A stretch of 64,000 nt of DNA from Larix kaempferi (Eukaryota > Streptophyta > Pinopsida > Pinales > Pinaceae). Below are positions 23,390 to 35,640 of the stretch, in pieces. Within the stretch, counting starts at the first letter, position 1; every line of letters starts with the position of its first letter. The notes beneath the pieces are model-generated. The model saw only the letters and a program-made list of their open reading frames with translations. It was not told where the DNA came from and did not search any database. The position numbers were made by a program, and so were the translations under genes. The stretch lies in assembly GCA_027924585.1 (NCBI GenBank), contig BSBM01000779.1, positions 16,288,001 through 16,352,000 on the forward strand, read 5' to 3'.

Positions 23390-23502
23390 GAATCAAAATC
23401 AAAATACCTAAATATGATGAACAAGACAATTGATATGTTATCATGTGGGTAAGATGGGTTCGCCATGAACCCACCTAATCGTTTAGAAAAAAAATTGATG
23501 GC
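23390..23502 (+). pseudogene. gag: TE-F gag, upstream part
   Basis: Just before the TE-G insertion the plus strand reads a KIKIPKYDEQDN-like block, the usual entry to a gypsy capsid domain, then stops. The continuation is at 26303. Confidence 0.45.
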
Positions 23503-26049
23503 TGTAACGCCCCGTTTTGACATTACTACCCAAACTACTATTATATGTTGTATTTGCTTGATTGTGAGACTTCGTCGGTTTGACGACACTGTGGACATAT
23601 GGTTCTATTATTTTGCCGATATATATATGTGTGTGTGTGTGATGTTAGTATTATGATATGTAGTCATGTTTAGATATGTATCATGTGTTAATTATGTCTC
23701 ATATATGCAAATTACTGAATGATGGGTACGTCAATACCGTTAAAGTTATATGGTGAATGAATGAATGTTATACCATGTGCATGGTGAATATAAATGAATT
23801 GATTATTGTTTCTTAATGATGAAATGTATGTGTACATGACAAGGATTTTAGCACAATATTCTAGATCGTATGTCCGATACTAACTTACAAGTTAAAATGG
23901 ATAAGTGATAGCTGGATCCTACGAGGTGGGAGTGCCTCGGGGACATGGACTCCGAAAGATAAATGGTATGCAAGTGATACATTATTTATTTTGCATGTTT
24001 ATTATGTTTATTATCATGATGTATGGGTGGGGTAGGGTTTCAGGAAACTCAACTCCCCGGATTGGTTATACGATGACAAACTCAGTACAAGTTGCAATGC
24101 AGTTATTATGTCGGTGTAGACATAGTCCCTTGTTCCATTAGGGGGTAAAGACTCTACCCACCGTTTATCCCCGAAACCCAAAGTCATGGGAGGGTTGTGC
24201 TACAGCGCACTCCCCAAGGTGTGTGATGATGACTGGTGGTTGTCTACTAGGGAAGCTTGGTCAATGTAGTCGAGACTTCCGCTTACGGGTTCTAACTAGA
24301 GTCGGTCATGACTTGACACTTCAGGGTAGTCCAGCAGAGGAAGGATAGGATGTGGAAGTTAGTGGTGAACTATATAGACGAAGTAGGTAGATAGGTGTAC
24401 CATGATGTTAGGAGGGAAGACTTGATTAACTGTATATGTTGAGGACCTTGTCGAGTCGTGTGCCGTAACTTAGTAACTGGTATTATTGTTCGTCAGTTAA
24501 TTGTGCTTAATTAAGTGAATGATCCAACAGTCAAATTATGTTAAGAATGCGTCAGTAAACAATAACTTAAGTGCTTATGAATGATGTGTGTGATTTAGTA
24601 CTATTAGTGTACTTACACGAGGTATGTAAGTCGTAGCTACGCTTACATAACTCGCCTATATATGTTGATATTAGTTATCTAGTGTACTATTACAGTTAGG
24701 CTTGAAAACATTGTGATTGTGAATAAATTTCGTTGGGAATTAATTATTACATATGTAGTGAGGCATTGATATAATTGCGTCGGTTTATAAAAGGAAGGTT
24801 TAATTGTGGTTAAGGTTAAGTATTAATTGTGGTCACAAATGCTAGTAAATGATTAAGCAGATTATTGTTAACATAATTAATAAAATATTAATTAAGAGTT
24901 GATAATGTGAGTAGGTGATAATAATGTTGGTACTAAATTAATTAATGTTAACCAAATATTAATGGTATCAATTAGGTCCATTGCTTAGTCTACCAATGAT
25001 AATGGTGTGAATTATATTGATAGGATTATTACTGATGATTGATAAATTGAATTAGTTTGAATTTATAACTAGAGGGCAATTAGCATTTTAGAAGTGTGAT
25101 AATCATTAGTTAAATGACAAGGTTGTTATTAATTAATCAATGACAATTATTATTAATTAATTAATTAATAGACCATTATCAATTAAATGATTATTATGAA
25201 TAGTTGGATGTAGAACTAAAAATAATTATATATAATTATAATGATTAATTAATTATAAAGTTAATTATGAAACTTTGAATTGCAAAGTCGAGGGTTGATT
25301 AGAAATTTATTTTGGATAAAGCGTGTAAGTGTAAAACACTTACGGTTGGTGGGTGAACCAACCCCAACCCCAAACTTAAAATATAAAATAATATAACATT
25401 TATTAATTATTAATTAAAAAATGGTATTATTAAATAAGAAATGAATATTAAAATATTGCCAAGAAGTGTTGTTAGTTGACCTCATAAAGGAGGGTGAATA
25501 TTTAATTAATGATTATTAAACTAATACTATTTTATGGAATGGTTCGAGGGAGCCTGACAGAGTAGACAAGAAGGGGTTGGGACCTCATTAATGGGAGGAT
25601 AGGGGTAGTAATGGAGGGAAAGAGTCAGAAAAGAGGGGTTAAGGGAAGAATGGCATGGAGAGAGAAAAGGGGGATCTTTTGTTTTGGATTTGAGGAGAAG
25701 GATAGAAAATATTTCAGAGTAGAAGAGAAGGAAAATTGATGGAGAATTTGTGAATGGAAAACTGGTTGGCTTGTACTCAGTTTGGGCTCTGGGGTCCAAA
25801 GGGGAACTTTTGGAGTTGGGTGGTCAGCTAGACCTCACCGGTTGGAAGGGTGTCATACCAAGTTGTCTGGTCGGTTGAGTTTCTTGGTTTGGGGAAAGCT
25901 TTTGGTTGCAGGGAATACAACAAGGCAAAAGGAGCAGCAAGGGGTCTACTAGCTATCTAAAGGTATTTTTCCTACAGATATAATAATCATTTCTAACTCT
26001 GTAATTTTTGGTTATGTTAGTTTTTCTAAAGATATTTATCTGAAATACA

Positions 26050-26084
<35 letters not shown>

Positions 26085-26297
26085 TGATGCACATGTATGT
26101 TAGAAAATAAAACTAGAAATTTTAAAAGAAAAACATCATATTGTTACTGGCATGCAAAACCTTGTTTTTGCAGGCATGAAATTTAACATAAACTAGGAAA
26201 ACAAAATAGAAACATGAACCAGAATGTAAACAGTGAAAGATAGTTTTTTTTATTGAGAGATTAAAATAAACTGGGGACCTAGATTAGGGTCCCTACA
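23503..26297 (+). repeat. TE-G: solo LTR of a Ty3/gypsy element
   Basis: A 2795-bp unit beginning TGTAACGCCCCG and ending GGGTCCCTACA, with inverted ends TGTA/TACA. Flanks are ATGGC (23498-23502) and ATGGA (26298-26302), a 4-of-5 TSD. TE-F gag reads up to the left flank and continues after the right one. There is no coding inside, so this is best read as a solo LTR left by LTR-LTR recombination. Its second half (24880-25510) is very rich in TTAATTAA-type sequence. Confidence 0.75.
26053..26083. repeat. (AT)n microsatellite
   Basis: About 15 uninterrupted AT units within the TE-G LTR. Confidence 0.95.
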
Positions 26298-26302
26298 ATG
26301 GA

Positions 26303-26700
26303 ATCCTTATACTTAAAAGGTAATGCTTACAATCAGTTCACATGGTGGTCCAAGAAAACTAGAGGTTTCTTAGTTAACTGGGAAATGTTCATAGATGATC
26401 TTCTTAAGATATTGCATGATAATAAAGAGGATGATGTTTATACAATGTTCATCCATTCACGCTAAATGAGGACATTACCAAATATACGCATGAATGGCAA
26501 GTCATAGCAACTAGATTTCTCAACCTTACATGTGATCAACTGCTAAAGATGTATGTTTGAGGGTTAAAACCAATTATCCACAACAAGTTAAGTCTATCAA
26601 GTCTTAAGAATTTGGTTGAAGCTAGAAGTATGGCAAAATGATAGAAAGGAAGTTCACTACTCAACAAGAGGTATCTTTTTAACTTGTAATGAAAATAATC
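26303..26700 (+). pseudogene. gag: TE-F gag, downstream part
   Basis: The plus strand shows LKGNAYNQFTWW near 26320, then a W/F-rich helix, DITKYTHEWQVIATRFLNL near 26470-26530, and GLKPIIHNKLSLSSLKNLVE near 26562-26620. This order is that of the gypsy retrotransposon-gag domain. A stop (TGA) interrupts at about 26556 and others follow. It continues the reading broken by TE-G. Confidence 0.7.
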
Positions 26701-27360
26701 AATTACAACGATACTAAATATCACTACTCATGAAGGGACAAAAATAAATAAAACAATTACAGTGGATGTGGTAGGAATTGGACTCTTAGGCATAAATGAA
26801 AAGACCCATCATTACACTACTTTAAAAATGTGGATGCAATGGAAGCATAAGTATTGAACCAAAAAAATGAAATCATTTCAAGTACAATTTAGAATCCAAC
26901 AATGAATAAATACCACAAAAAGTGACGTGTTAGCATCAATCCCAAGCATACAATAGAAGATGAATGAAGAAAAAGAGCCCCCCAAAGATATGACTAATTA
27001 AAAGAAACAAATATAATAACACATGACCAAACATATTCTACCCCATCTAAGGAAGGTTGATAAAACTCGGGACCTAATGAAAAAAGGGAAAGAAACATAG
27101 ACAGACATACAACAATGGATGCAAAGAAAGAATGTTACAAAGGTGCATCAAGGTTTCATGTTCAACAAACAAGTCAAATGAATACAAAATATGATGCACA
27201 CCCTACAAACCGATCCTTCCAACACTTGTATATAGAGCCAAGCTAAGCCCCTCCAACCAAACAAAAACAAAATTGATGCCACCAAGAAAGCGTGCTTATC
27301 TAGAGAGAATGCTCTTTACTATTCTTTGAGGACAAATCGATATTTAGGAAGGTGGAAATA
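26700..27360 (+). other. TE-F interior, no recognisable coding
   Basis: A-rich sequence with many stops. It may hold the basic/zinc-knuckle tail of gag but no Cys-His motif can be read. It ends in a purine-rich tract before the 3' LTR. Confidence 0.45.
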
Positions 27361-27612
27361 TGATAATAATAATAGTAGTGGTGGTGGTGGTGGTGGTATT
27401 AGTAATAATAACAAACAATACTAATTAGGCTAATGAAAGGTTAAAGGCCACAAACCCCTTCACCTCGTCACCAATTAATGCCTATAAGAATATTGTCACG
27501 GGACTCATTATAACATCATTAATTCATATTGATCATGAGTTACTCAAATTTTTATTCCATAATTGCATAAATACTATATCAATATCGTAATAGATGGGTA
27601 TTATTTATTCCA
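27361..27612 (+). repeat. TE-F 3' LTR
   Basis: 252 bp, TGATAATAATAATAG to ...TTATTTATTCCA. It includes a (GGT)n microsatellite at 27377-27397 that the 5' copy lacks (the 5' copy has a GAA run in the same place). Confidence 0.55.
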
Positions 27613-29449
27613 AAAACCCATTACACGTATGTCAAAGCTCTGCCATGCCCTGCCCCCATGTGCCTTGTATTTATATGCTTTCTCTTGTTTTGTGTGTGGT
27701 TGTGTGTGTTTTTTAACTACATTGAAGGATGGGAGTTGTTATAGCTTGATTTAGCACTAGTGGATTGGGACTTTTCCATTTAGGTGCTAAATCAAGTTGT
27801 GGCCCCTCCTACCACTTGGCACCATTTTTTAGTCTAAGACACGGGGGTTTGAAACTTAGCATTCATATCATGTTCATAGAGGTGTGCTCTTCATTAGGCC
27901 TTTGTATCTCTTGAATTTTTAAGCGTGGCCTTTGACCACCAACTTCATGAATTTTGTTAGGAGTTTGTTGTTAGTAATTGAGTTTTTCTTTGTCATTGAT
28001 TAGTCCATCCTAGGCTAGATATAGGGTTTTGGCATAATTTAATCATATTTTATTATAGAATGATATGGAGCTACCTCTCTCATTCATTTATCAACGTTGG
28101 ATTTCGAGAGGTCTCTCTCTTTTGGAGCCTAATTGAGATATCTTTATGTAACATTTGAAGAATTGGGATTTTCTTCTCCATTTGTAAGTGGTTTATGGTT
28201 CTTATCCCATATGTTGCACAATGGTATGTGGAATAGCTAGAACTTGTTAAGGATTGTGAGAAAAGTTTCCTCCCTTCCTTTGTTGGATTATGCATGTATA
28301 TTACATTGTTGTGATGCATATTTAAAGAGAAGGAACTTGGATTACTTCATTGTATAAGACAAACCCTATTATCATTTTTTTGAGTTAATACCGCAAAGGA
28401 GATCCTAGTGATTTCCACAATTATGGTGTAACATGTTAAAGTTTATTTATTGGAACCACAAGGGATTTAATTATCCCTAACCTTTTCATGAACTACCCCT
28501 TTTCATTGGTTGTGTTCCCTTGACTCCATCGCCCTGGGATTGGAACTGCTCTTCATGATCCTCCCATCACCCGTTTAAACTATACTACAAACATACCTCA
28601 CGTTTTGCTAGGGATAACTCTTTGAAATCACCTTGTGCCCTCATTGCCATAGCCTAGCAATCCTATATAGGGAATTCCCCCTCAAGTTGGAGAAGAGCCA
28701 ACCAAAAGTGAAGAGAGGTTGTTATTGAGGTGATAGTGGGTAGCACCTCTAGGTTATAGTTGGTCTAGTTGTGTTCGTTGGGGTTTTAATTATACCCACT
28801 AGTTCAAATTATGGTCAAAGGGAGTTTTCAATTCACAACCGTTTTCTCTCATTAGATCTCAAGGTCATGAAAAAATGAATAAGCCCTACTCCATGTGACT
28901 CTTAAGTCCAAGGATCAAACCTAGGAAATTAAATCTCAAGGAAACATTCATGATTTATCATTGCACATGTAAGACAACTACTATATCCTTAAATAATTTA
29001 TGAAAACTCGGTAAAATCTCTAAAATTTATCAGTCTCATGCACTAACTAGTTCATCTGTTAGTTAGTATAAAATTGCATCACCTTAAGCTCGATTAATTA
29101 TTGAAAATGGACAAGAATAAATTTGTTGTGTTTCTAGTTGCTTTCAAATTTTTGAATTTATAGTGTAGACCTAATTTATGTTTCCCTTTTCTCGGATCAT
29201 CAATGGCACTCTAAGTGACATTTTCTTGTTTTCATATTTATTTTTGCACATTGTCAAGGTTAATGCGATGCTATATTTGCAAATAAGTTGTATCATTACA
29301 CTAATGTGCAGTGTGGCACAAACAATATCATTGTTTCCATTTAGTAGACTTGTTGGTCCTAAAAAAATCTCAATATATAATGTGTGGGGTTTTAGCATGT
29401 TCATGGACTGATTCTTAATTGTGCACCTTGGGTCATGAAGTATGCTATG
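27613..29449. other. Gene-free stretch
   Basis: No coding motif or LTR border recognised. A perfect 13-bp inverted repeat lies at 27745-27757 and 27784-27796 (CTTGATTTAGCAC / GTGCTAAATCAAG). Confidence 0.5.
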
Positions 29450-30192
29450 AAAAAAATAGTAACCAGTTATCCCACCAACCCTTCACTCCTAACCACTAAT
29501 GTCCTGATCCCTAACCCATTAATCCAATAACCCTTCAAACCATTAATAACAAATCCCATATTCTTAATCAGAAACTTACTAACTCACTAACCTCTAACCT
29601 GCTAACCATTAAACCACAACCCTCTAACCCACTAATCAACTAAATATTAACCTACTAACCTCTAACCCTAACCCATTAACCATTACGTCCTATGCACTAA
29701 CCTATTAATCTTAAACCCTAACCCACTAAGACACAACCCACCATCTCTTAACCCCAAACCCACTAACCAATAACCCACCAACAACTAATACATTGAACCA
29801 TTTTCCCTTAATTCACTAACACCCTAACCATTAACCACCAACCTAATAAACACAAACCACTTATCTAACTAATACTTGACATGTTGATCCAAGGAAACCT
29901 AGTCCACTATCCCACTAACCCTTAATCCATTAATCCATTAAACCACCAATCAACTAAACCACTAACCCCGAACCAAATTACTCACAAACCATTTAATGTA
30001 TTACTCCATAATCCTAACATGTACCCCTTATAACTGCTAGATACTAACCACTTAACTATGTATCTACTAATCTTTGAACTATTGAACCGATAAACCCTAA
30101 CCTCTAACCCCTTACCATTAATCCACTAACCCACTAATATATAATCCCCAATATCGTAACGGAATAATCCTTAATCCCCAACCTACTAATGT
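29450..30192. repeat. Degenerate CTAACC/CCCTAA-rich (telomere-like) repeat
   Basis: About 740 bp in which nearly every 7-12 bases contain ACTAACC, CCCTAACCC, CATTAACC or close variants. The plant telomere repeat is CCCTAAA; the units here are diverged and irregular, so this is either an old interstitial telomere-like array or a simple repeat grown from a similar seed. Confidence 0.75.
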
Positions 30193-31115
30193 TGTCACGT
30201 ACCCTGTAGCCTCTTTGCTTTGTTAAGACCACGGGGTACTCAAACTCGTGTATAATTTCTACTCTTGGAAACAAATTTGAATTTTTCTTTCCAATGGCTT
30301 GTTGTAATACAAATTTTAACAACGGAAGTATAAAAACATAACAATCCTTTAAACTAAATGACATGTTCTAATTATGCAAACATTTATACCATGAATACAT
30401 TCATACCATGCTCAATAATCCATGCATGTAAATAATTCAAATACAGTAACTAAACAACACATAACAGAAAAAATAAACCATGGAAATCATTCACAATTGG
30501 TACTTATCTTATAAATGTTCTCCAACCAGTTGCAAGTGAAGGACATTCCTCCCAGCCATAAGCACTCTATTAATCCATATCTTTCTTTGACATATGTTAC
30601 CCTTGAGCTGGGGCTATCAGTCTATAAGGGGTGAATTTCAACTTCTTCCTCTTTAATTTATAGACAAACTCCTCATAGAACGCTCCTCATCCGAACTCCC
30701 TTATTTGCATTGCAGTCCCTTGGGTTGTCCCCTTCCCCTTCAAGAATTTCACATTGCAGGTCAAGTTCCCAAATCGTAGGCACTAGTTTACCAGGGTAGC
30801 TAGGTTGTCATTTTATTAGGGAAGGCTCAAGTATTAGATTATGGAAAATTGATCTTGCTTTGGTTTACCAACTAGAACGACCATAGCATGGATTCTCTAC
30901 CACTCTGGATGTTGGAATGAATGAATGAATAATCACTCAATAATTTTTCCACAAGATAAATGGATGACTAAGACTTCACAAGTGGCTTCCCCAAAAGTGA
31001 CCACTTTCCCTTTTTTAATATCACTTAGGATAACTACTCCCATAATTAATTAAAGTGACACACCAAGGTTAAGGAACTTTGGTTAAAAGAGTTAATGAAG
31101 TCCAAGGACATTAGT
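30193..31115. other. Unassigned stretch, possibly a decayed LTR start
   Basis: Begins TGTCACGTACCC, the kind of start many plant gypsy LTRs have, right at the end of the telomere-like array. No second copy or matching end was found. No coding seen. Confidence 0.35.
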
Positions 31116-32580
31116 TGATCCAAGAGGATCTCCAAGATCGATAAAAATGAAATTCTTCAAAAGGTGAAAATAAACTTATAGATGCGTAGAGCTCATCAAG
31201 AGCTTTCCGACAATGTTCTTTTTGTGTGAAATGGCCTCCGGAAGTGAAAGTTATTGAGTTTGGAAAATGCAGCAAAAAGGTAAAAATGATGCAGGAAAAG
31301 GCAAAAAAAGGGGCCACATGGCACACCCACAGGGTGCCACGTGGCATGTACAATCAGCATACGCACCACGTGGAAGCACCACAGGGTGCCACGTGGTCAA
31401 ATAATGGTGACATGGCAATTGAGGTGGACCAATCATGGTCCTCCATGTGGCATCCTTGTTGGCAGTTGGTTGAACGACTTGCAAAAATTTATGGAGTTGG
31501 GGAGGATCAAAACCCCAACCTCCACTAGCACCAAAGCCTTCACAATCTTCGTTGTCCAGGATTCCTGCCTATGGTTCTTAACCATATGGATCGTGACTTG
31601 TATTTAAATTTTATGTTATGTTTGGTCGGAAAAAGGGGTGGGGCCAAGGGCTTGGCCCTCGACCCCATGGCCAACATCGAGGCGAACCTATGTGTAATTT
31701 GAACCATGTAATATCCCAACGAAATCGGCATAATCAACAAGCCAACAAGTCACAATTGCCTACGTAACAAGCCACAACAAAACAACCAACACATCAAACA
31801 CCAACGCATATGCCAAGTGCCACCACATCGAACCAACCAACATTGCAACCATATCACGTTAAATGGGCAGAGGCCCGCGGGTTTGACCCCGGGACCTCCG
31901 CCCCCAACAAACAACGCTTTACCAATGGGCCACAACCCATTCGTTGGAGGAGATATGGGAAAATATATTTTTAAGTTCGATGCGGAGTTTGGGGCCAAAA
32001 AGGGGCGCGTGGCCCTTGCTTTTGGTGCCCGGAAACCTTTATAAAACCACCATTTTAGCCACGAAAAACAGTGTTCGGAGCACCATTTTTTTGCATAGTT
32101 CCTGAAGCGAGTACAAGGCACGATTCCCAAGAAATTAACATATTATGAGGTTGAATCCGTACAATTTCATACAACGTAGGCAGGGTGTTTCTTGATTTGT
32201 GTGTCAAAGGAGGCCTCAGACAAACCAGATCGCGTTTATACTCATTCTTCTCAGAATTTCGAGAGGAACGCAGTGATGCAGTCTGTTTATGGGTTTGACT
32301 GATAGAACTCAGAAGTGTTTCCATAAATCATGTATTTAATCTTTTGAAGACTTAATAAGATCGGCCTTCTCATTGGAAGTGGCCCGAAGACATAGCCCAA
32401 GAAGGGTGAACTTCGTTATCATATGATGTCTACATTTTTCTGGTTTGCATACTTGTTTATTTGCTTATGTGGTTTATTTAAGCAATTAAAATTGTATTTT
32501 ATAAACCTTTTTATGAGATTTAACATGCAAATTTCACATGCAATTTATATGGTTAAAAATATCTTGAATTTTTTAGATCA
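31116..32580 (+). repeat. TE-H 5' LTR
   Basis: 1465 bp with matching inverted ends: TGATCCAAGAGG at the start and TTTAGATCA at the end. The interior has GC-richer blocks (31610-32010). The next bases are the PBS. Confidence 0.9.
32040..32046 (+). promoter_or_regulatory. Likely TATA box of the TE-H LTR
   Basis: TATAAAA within CCTTTATAAAACCACC, conserved in the 3' LTR at 38090-38096. Start of transcription is inferred to lie about 30 bp downstream. Confidence 0.6.
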
Positions 32581-32584
32581 AGTT

Positions 32585-32596
32585 TGGTATCAGAGC
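32585..32596 (+). other. TE-H primer binding site
   Basis: TGGTATCAGAGC, complementary to initiator tRNA-Met, four bases after the LTR end. Confidence 0.9.
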
Positions 32597-32706
32597 AACT
32601 TAACCATTGCATTGTGAGTTTGTGAATGTTAACAAGATCAAGGCTTCAACGTGGTAAAGGAGAGCTTGAATAATTTGATCTAGAGATCGGTTCAAGAAGA
32701 GGAAGA

Positions 32707-33780
32707 ATGGCTTCACCAAAAGGAGAAGATGGGACTTCTTCAATCCCATCTGAAGGAGACTTCCTTAAATATTTTATGAGGATGCAAACTATGGTGGAAG
32801 AGCTTTATCAAGATCTAAAGAAGGGTGAACAAGGTGGTTTATCTCATGCTAAAGGCAAAGACAAAGGAGGTGGTGAGGAACCTCCTAAAACTCCTCCATC
32901 TTCACCATCTTTTCTTGATGGTTCCTTACATTCCTCACCTAAAAAACAAAAAGTTAATTTTAATGTGCCTCAATTAAAGCTTGATATTAAGTTCGACTTA
33001 CCTATTTATAATGGAGAGGTTAATGCTGATAAATTGGATAATTGGATCCGTCAAATAGAAGTTTATTGTAGGATTCAAATGTTCACTGAAGATAGCATAA
33101 AAATTCAGTTGGATTCTCTCCGACTTGGAGGGGCCGCTCTCATATGGTGGGAGAGCATAACTCAAAAGGATCTTGCCTGAAAAGGCAACATCATCTCCTC
33201 TTAGCATGAGTTCACTTCAGCATTAAAGAAGCAATTCTATCCATTGGGATATATGCAGCAAGTCATGATGGATTGGCAGAATTTGAGGCAAGGTAAGGGA
33301 CAAAGTGTGCAGGAGTACACTCAAGAAAATATTCTCAAGTTCATAGGTGGATTACATAGTTATTTACGTCATATGATACTTATGTTTAATCCAACTAACC
33401 TTGATGAGGTATGCGTTCAAGCGACTCATATGGAGTCCAAGGGGGAGAATACAAATGAAAACCTTTCAAAGAAACCTTTCAAACCCGATAGAAACAAATT
33501 CAAAGGGAAAGGGAAAGGTAAGCATACAACTACATTAAATAAAGAAGGAGATAACCTACATGCTCACATTGCCAGAAAAAAGGGTCATGATGCATCCAAA
33601 TGTTGGAGGCTTCATCTGGAGCTCAAGCCTGAGAAGTTTCGAAATAAGGAGGATAAGAAGACCACTGCTACAACCATCCAACATGATTTGGGATCTGACT
33701 CGGGGGATGAGACTAAGATTGTTGCTACGAGCATTCAAGGTAAAAATGATTCTACTTCCATTTCAAAGCATGAACCTGTT
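32707..33780 (+). pseudogene. gag: TE-H gag remnant
   Basis: ATG at 32707. The frame runs to 33180 with an acidic/Ser-rich N-terminus, a KLDIKFDLPIYNGEVNADKLDNW entry split over 32975-33045, and GGAALIWWES near 33130; a TGA at 33178 and a TAG near 33202 interrupt. It resumes from 33244 (GYMQQVMMDWQNLRQGKGQS and YTQENILKFIGGLHSYLRH). A basic stretch (KFKGKGKGKH) precedes a zinc knuckle near 33560-33606: C-x2-C is readable only in a neighbouring frame, while GHDASKCW is in the main frame. A pair of small indels therefore broke the CCHC. Confidence 0.85.
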
Positions 33781-34295
33781 GTTGATGAAAGAAAGAGAAG
33801 TGAGTTATTTCATATAAGAGTAATATCTAAACATACAAAAATAGATACTCTTTTTGATAGTGGATCACAAGCCAATCTCATTTCATAAGAGATAGTTAAA
33901 AAACTTCATTTGGAAACTAAGTTACACCTTAAACCTTATCCTCTTGGATGGGTATGTGATAATGCACAACTGCAAGTTACAAAACGGTGTAGACTTAGGT
34001 TTGTTATTACTTCTGGATTTGTTGATGAAGTTGATATGGATGTGGTTATGTTGGATATTTGCGGTATTGTGTTGGGTAGTCCTTATCTTTATGATAGGAA
34101 GGCTATCTTTTGCAGGGAAGATAATAGGTATCATCTCACTAAAGATGGTATTGAATATGTTGTTCGTGCACATTGCATGAAAACTAATCTTTCGTTGGTT
34201 TATGCAAGTCAAATGAAGAGGCTAGTAAATGCTAGTAAGAATTGTGTTCTTATGATAGTTAAAACAAAGGATGTGATCCAAGACTTAAAAATGAC
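33781..34295 (+). pseudogene. pol: TE-H aspartic protease remnant
   Basis: Retropepsin with active site TLFDSGSQANLIS near 33847-33885, interrupted by a TAA stop at 33886-33888, then continuing in frame from 33889 (VKKLHLETK, VDMDVVMLDICGIVLGSPYLYDR near 34030-34100). The G-x-P-Y-L-x-D block is typical of gypsy chromovirus proteases. A frame change lies between the protease end near 34290 and RT. Confidence 0.85.
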
Positions 34296-35640
34296 TTGAA
34301 TAGAGTTGTAACTGATTATGATGCCTTATTTCAAGAAACTAAAGGATTACCTCCAAAAAGAGAAATCCAACATGAGATTCTCTTACACCACAATGCACCA
34401 GTTCCTAATATTGGCATGTACAAGTCTTTAGTAATTGAAAATGCAGAGATAAAGATGAAGGTTCAAGAATTGCTTGAAAGAGGGGACATTCGACCAAGTT
34501 CCTCTATGTGTGGTTCACCGATTGTTTTGGTGCCAAAGAAGGATGGCACATGCCGTATGTGTGATTACAGGGCACTAAACAGAATCACAATCAAGAACAG
34601 GTATCCTCTTCCCCGAATTGATGATCTTTTGGATCAACTAAAGAATGCAACTTATTTCACTAAGTTAGAATTACGAAGTGGCTATCACCAAATTCAAATC
34701 CATGATAATGATATATGGAAGACTGCTTTCAAAACTAAACAGGGATTGTATGAATGGATGGTAATGTCCTTTGGGATTTGTAATGCACCTGCAACATTTA
34801 TGAGGGTGATGAATGATGTTTTTAGGCCCTTTATTGATGATTTCGTCGTAGTCTACTTAGATGATATTTCGATTTTCAGTCATACTTGGGAAGAACATGT
34901 CAAGCATGTGAAACAAGTTTTCGATGTACTTGTAAGGGAAAAATTGTACTTAAAAATGTCCAAATGTGAGTCTGGGAAGACATATTTGGTGTATCTAGGT
35001 TACAATGTAGGGGGTGGTGAACTTAGAATTGATCCCTCCAAAGTAGAGGTCATTGTAAATTGTCCCAAACCAAATAATGTAACCGAGATAAGGAGTTTCT
35101 TGGGAGCAGCCCAATATTGGAGGAAGTTCATTGTGAACTTATCCTTCATAGCTTCTCCATTACATGCTTTGACAGGTATGAACAAAGTTTTTCAGTGGGA
35201 AGGCAAAGCACAGAAATCCTTCGACACTCTGAAAGAAAAGATCAGCACGGCTCCATTACTTGTACTACCGGATCTACAACAACCATTTGAGATAGAGACT
35301 AATGCTAGTGGTTATGCCATGGGGGCAGTCTTAATGCAACTTAAAAAACCAATATGCTATCATTATGAAACCTTTTCTAAAACAATAATTAATTGTCCTA
35401 CCTACGATACAGAATTGTATGCAATAGTACAAAGTGTGAAGAAGTGGAAACATTACCTAATGGGTAAGGAAACAATTATACATACTGATCATCAGCCACA
35501 ACAATGTCTTCAATCTCAAACTAAGCTACAGCAATCAAGACATTTCAGGTGGATGGTTTTTTACAACAATTTCATTTGATCATTAAGTATAAGAAAGGTA
35601 TTCATAACAAAGTTGTAGATATGTTATCAAGATCTCCAAC
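34296..35640 (+). pseudogene. pol: TE-H reverse transcriptase-RNase H
   Basis: An open stretch of 427 codons (34296-35579), the longest in the window. RT motifs: GLPPKREIQHEI, GSPIVLVPKKDGTCRMCDYRALN, NRYPLPRIDDLLDQL, KLELRSGYHQI, FGICNAPATFMRVMNDV, and the catalytic box YLDD (34854-34865). The first catalytic Asp is Glu (34668-34670). RNase H starts FEIETNASGYAMGAVL, where the catalytic Asp is Asn (35301-35303), then YDTELYAIVQ and TDHQP. A one-base loss near 35553 shifts the frame, and the end (LIIKYKKGIHNKVVDMLSRS) continues from 35549 in another frame. Confidence 0.95.

Larger units (their letters stand above)
22351..27612 (+). mobile_element. TE-F: gag-only Ty3/gypsy remnant with short LTRs
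   Basis: Two short related segments (22351-22570 and 27361-27612) share several blocks, such as the 'cataTAAG.ATATTG' and 'aaatcatcaattcatat.gatca' blocks and the end TTATTCCA. After the left one comes a PBS-like TTTGGTATCAAAGGCA; before the right one is a purine tract GGAAGGTGGAAATA. The interior has a decayed gypsy gag split by the TE-G LTR. No pol is visible. I could not find a convincing TSD. Confidence 0.65.

Noticed and set aside
25527-25799. Minus-strand open stretch of 90 codons.
   Set aside because: Inside the solo LTR TE-G, no known motif, low-complexity composition.
29450-30192. A true chromosome end.
   Set aside because: The units are diverged and irregular, and transposon sequence continues on both sides.
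31750-32130. Minus-strand open stretch of 126 codons.
   Set aside because: It lies within the TE-H 5' LTR, on the strand opposite to the element, and is not open in the 3' LTR copy.
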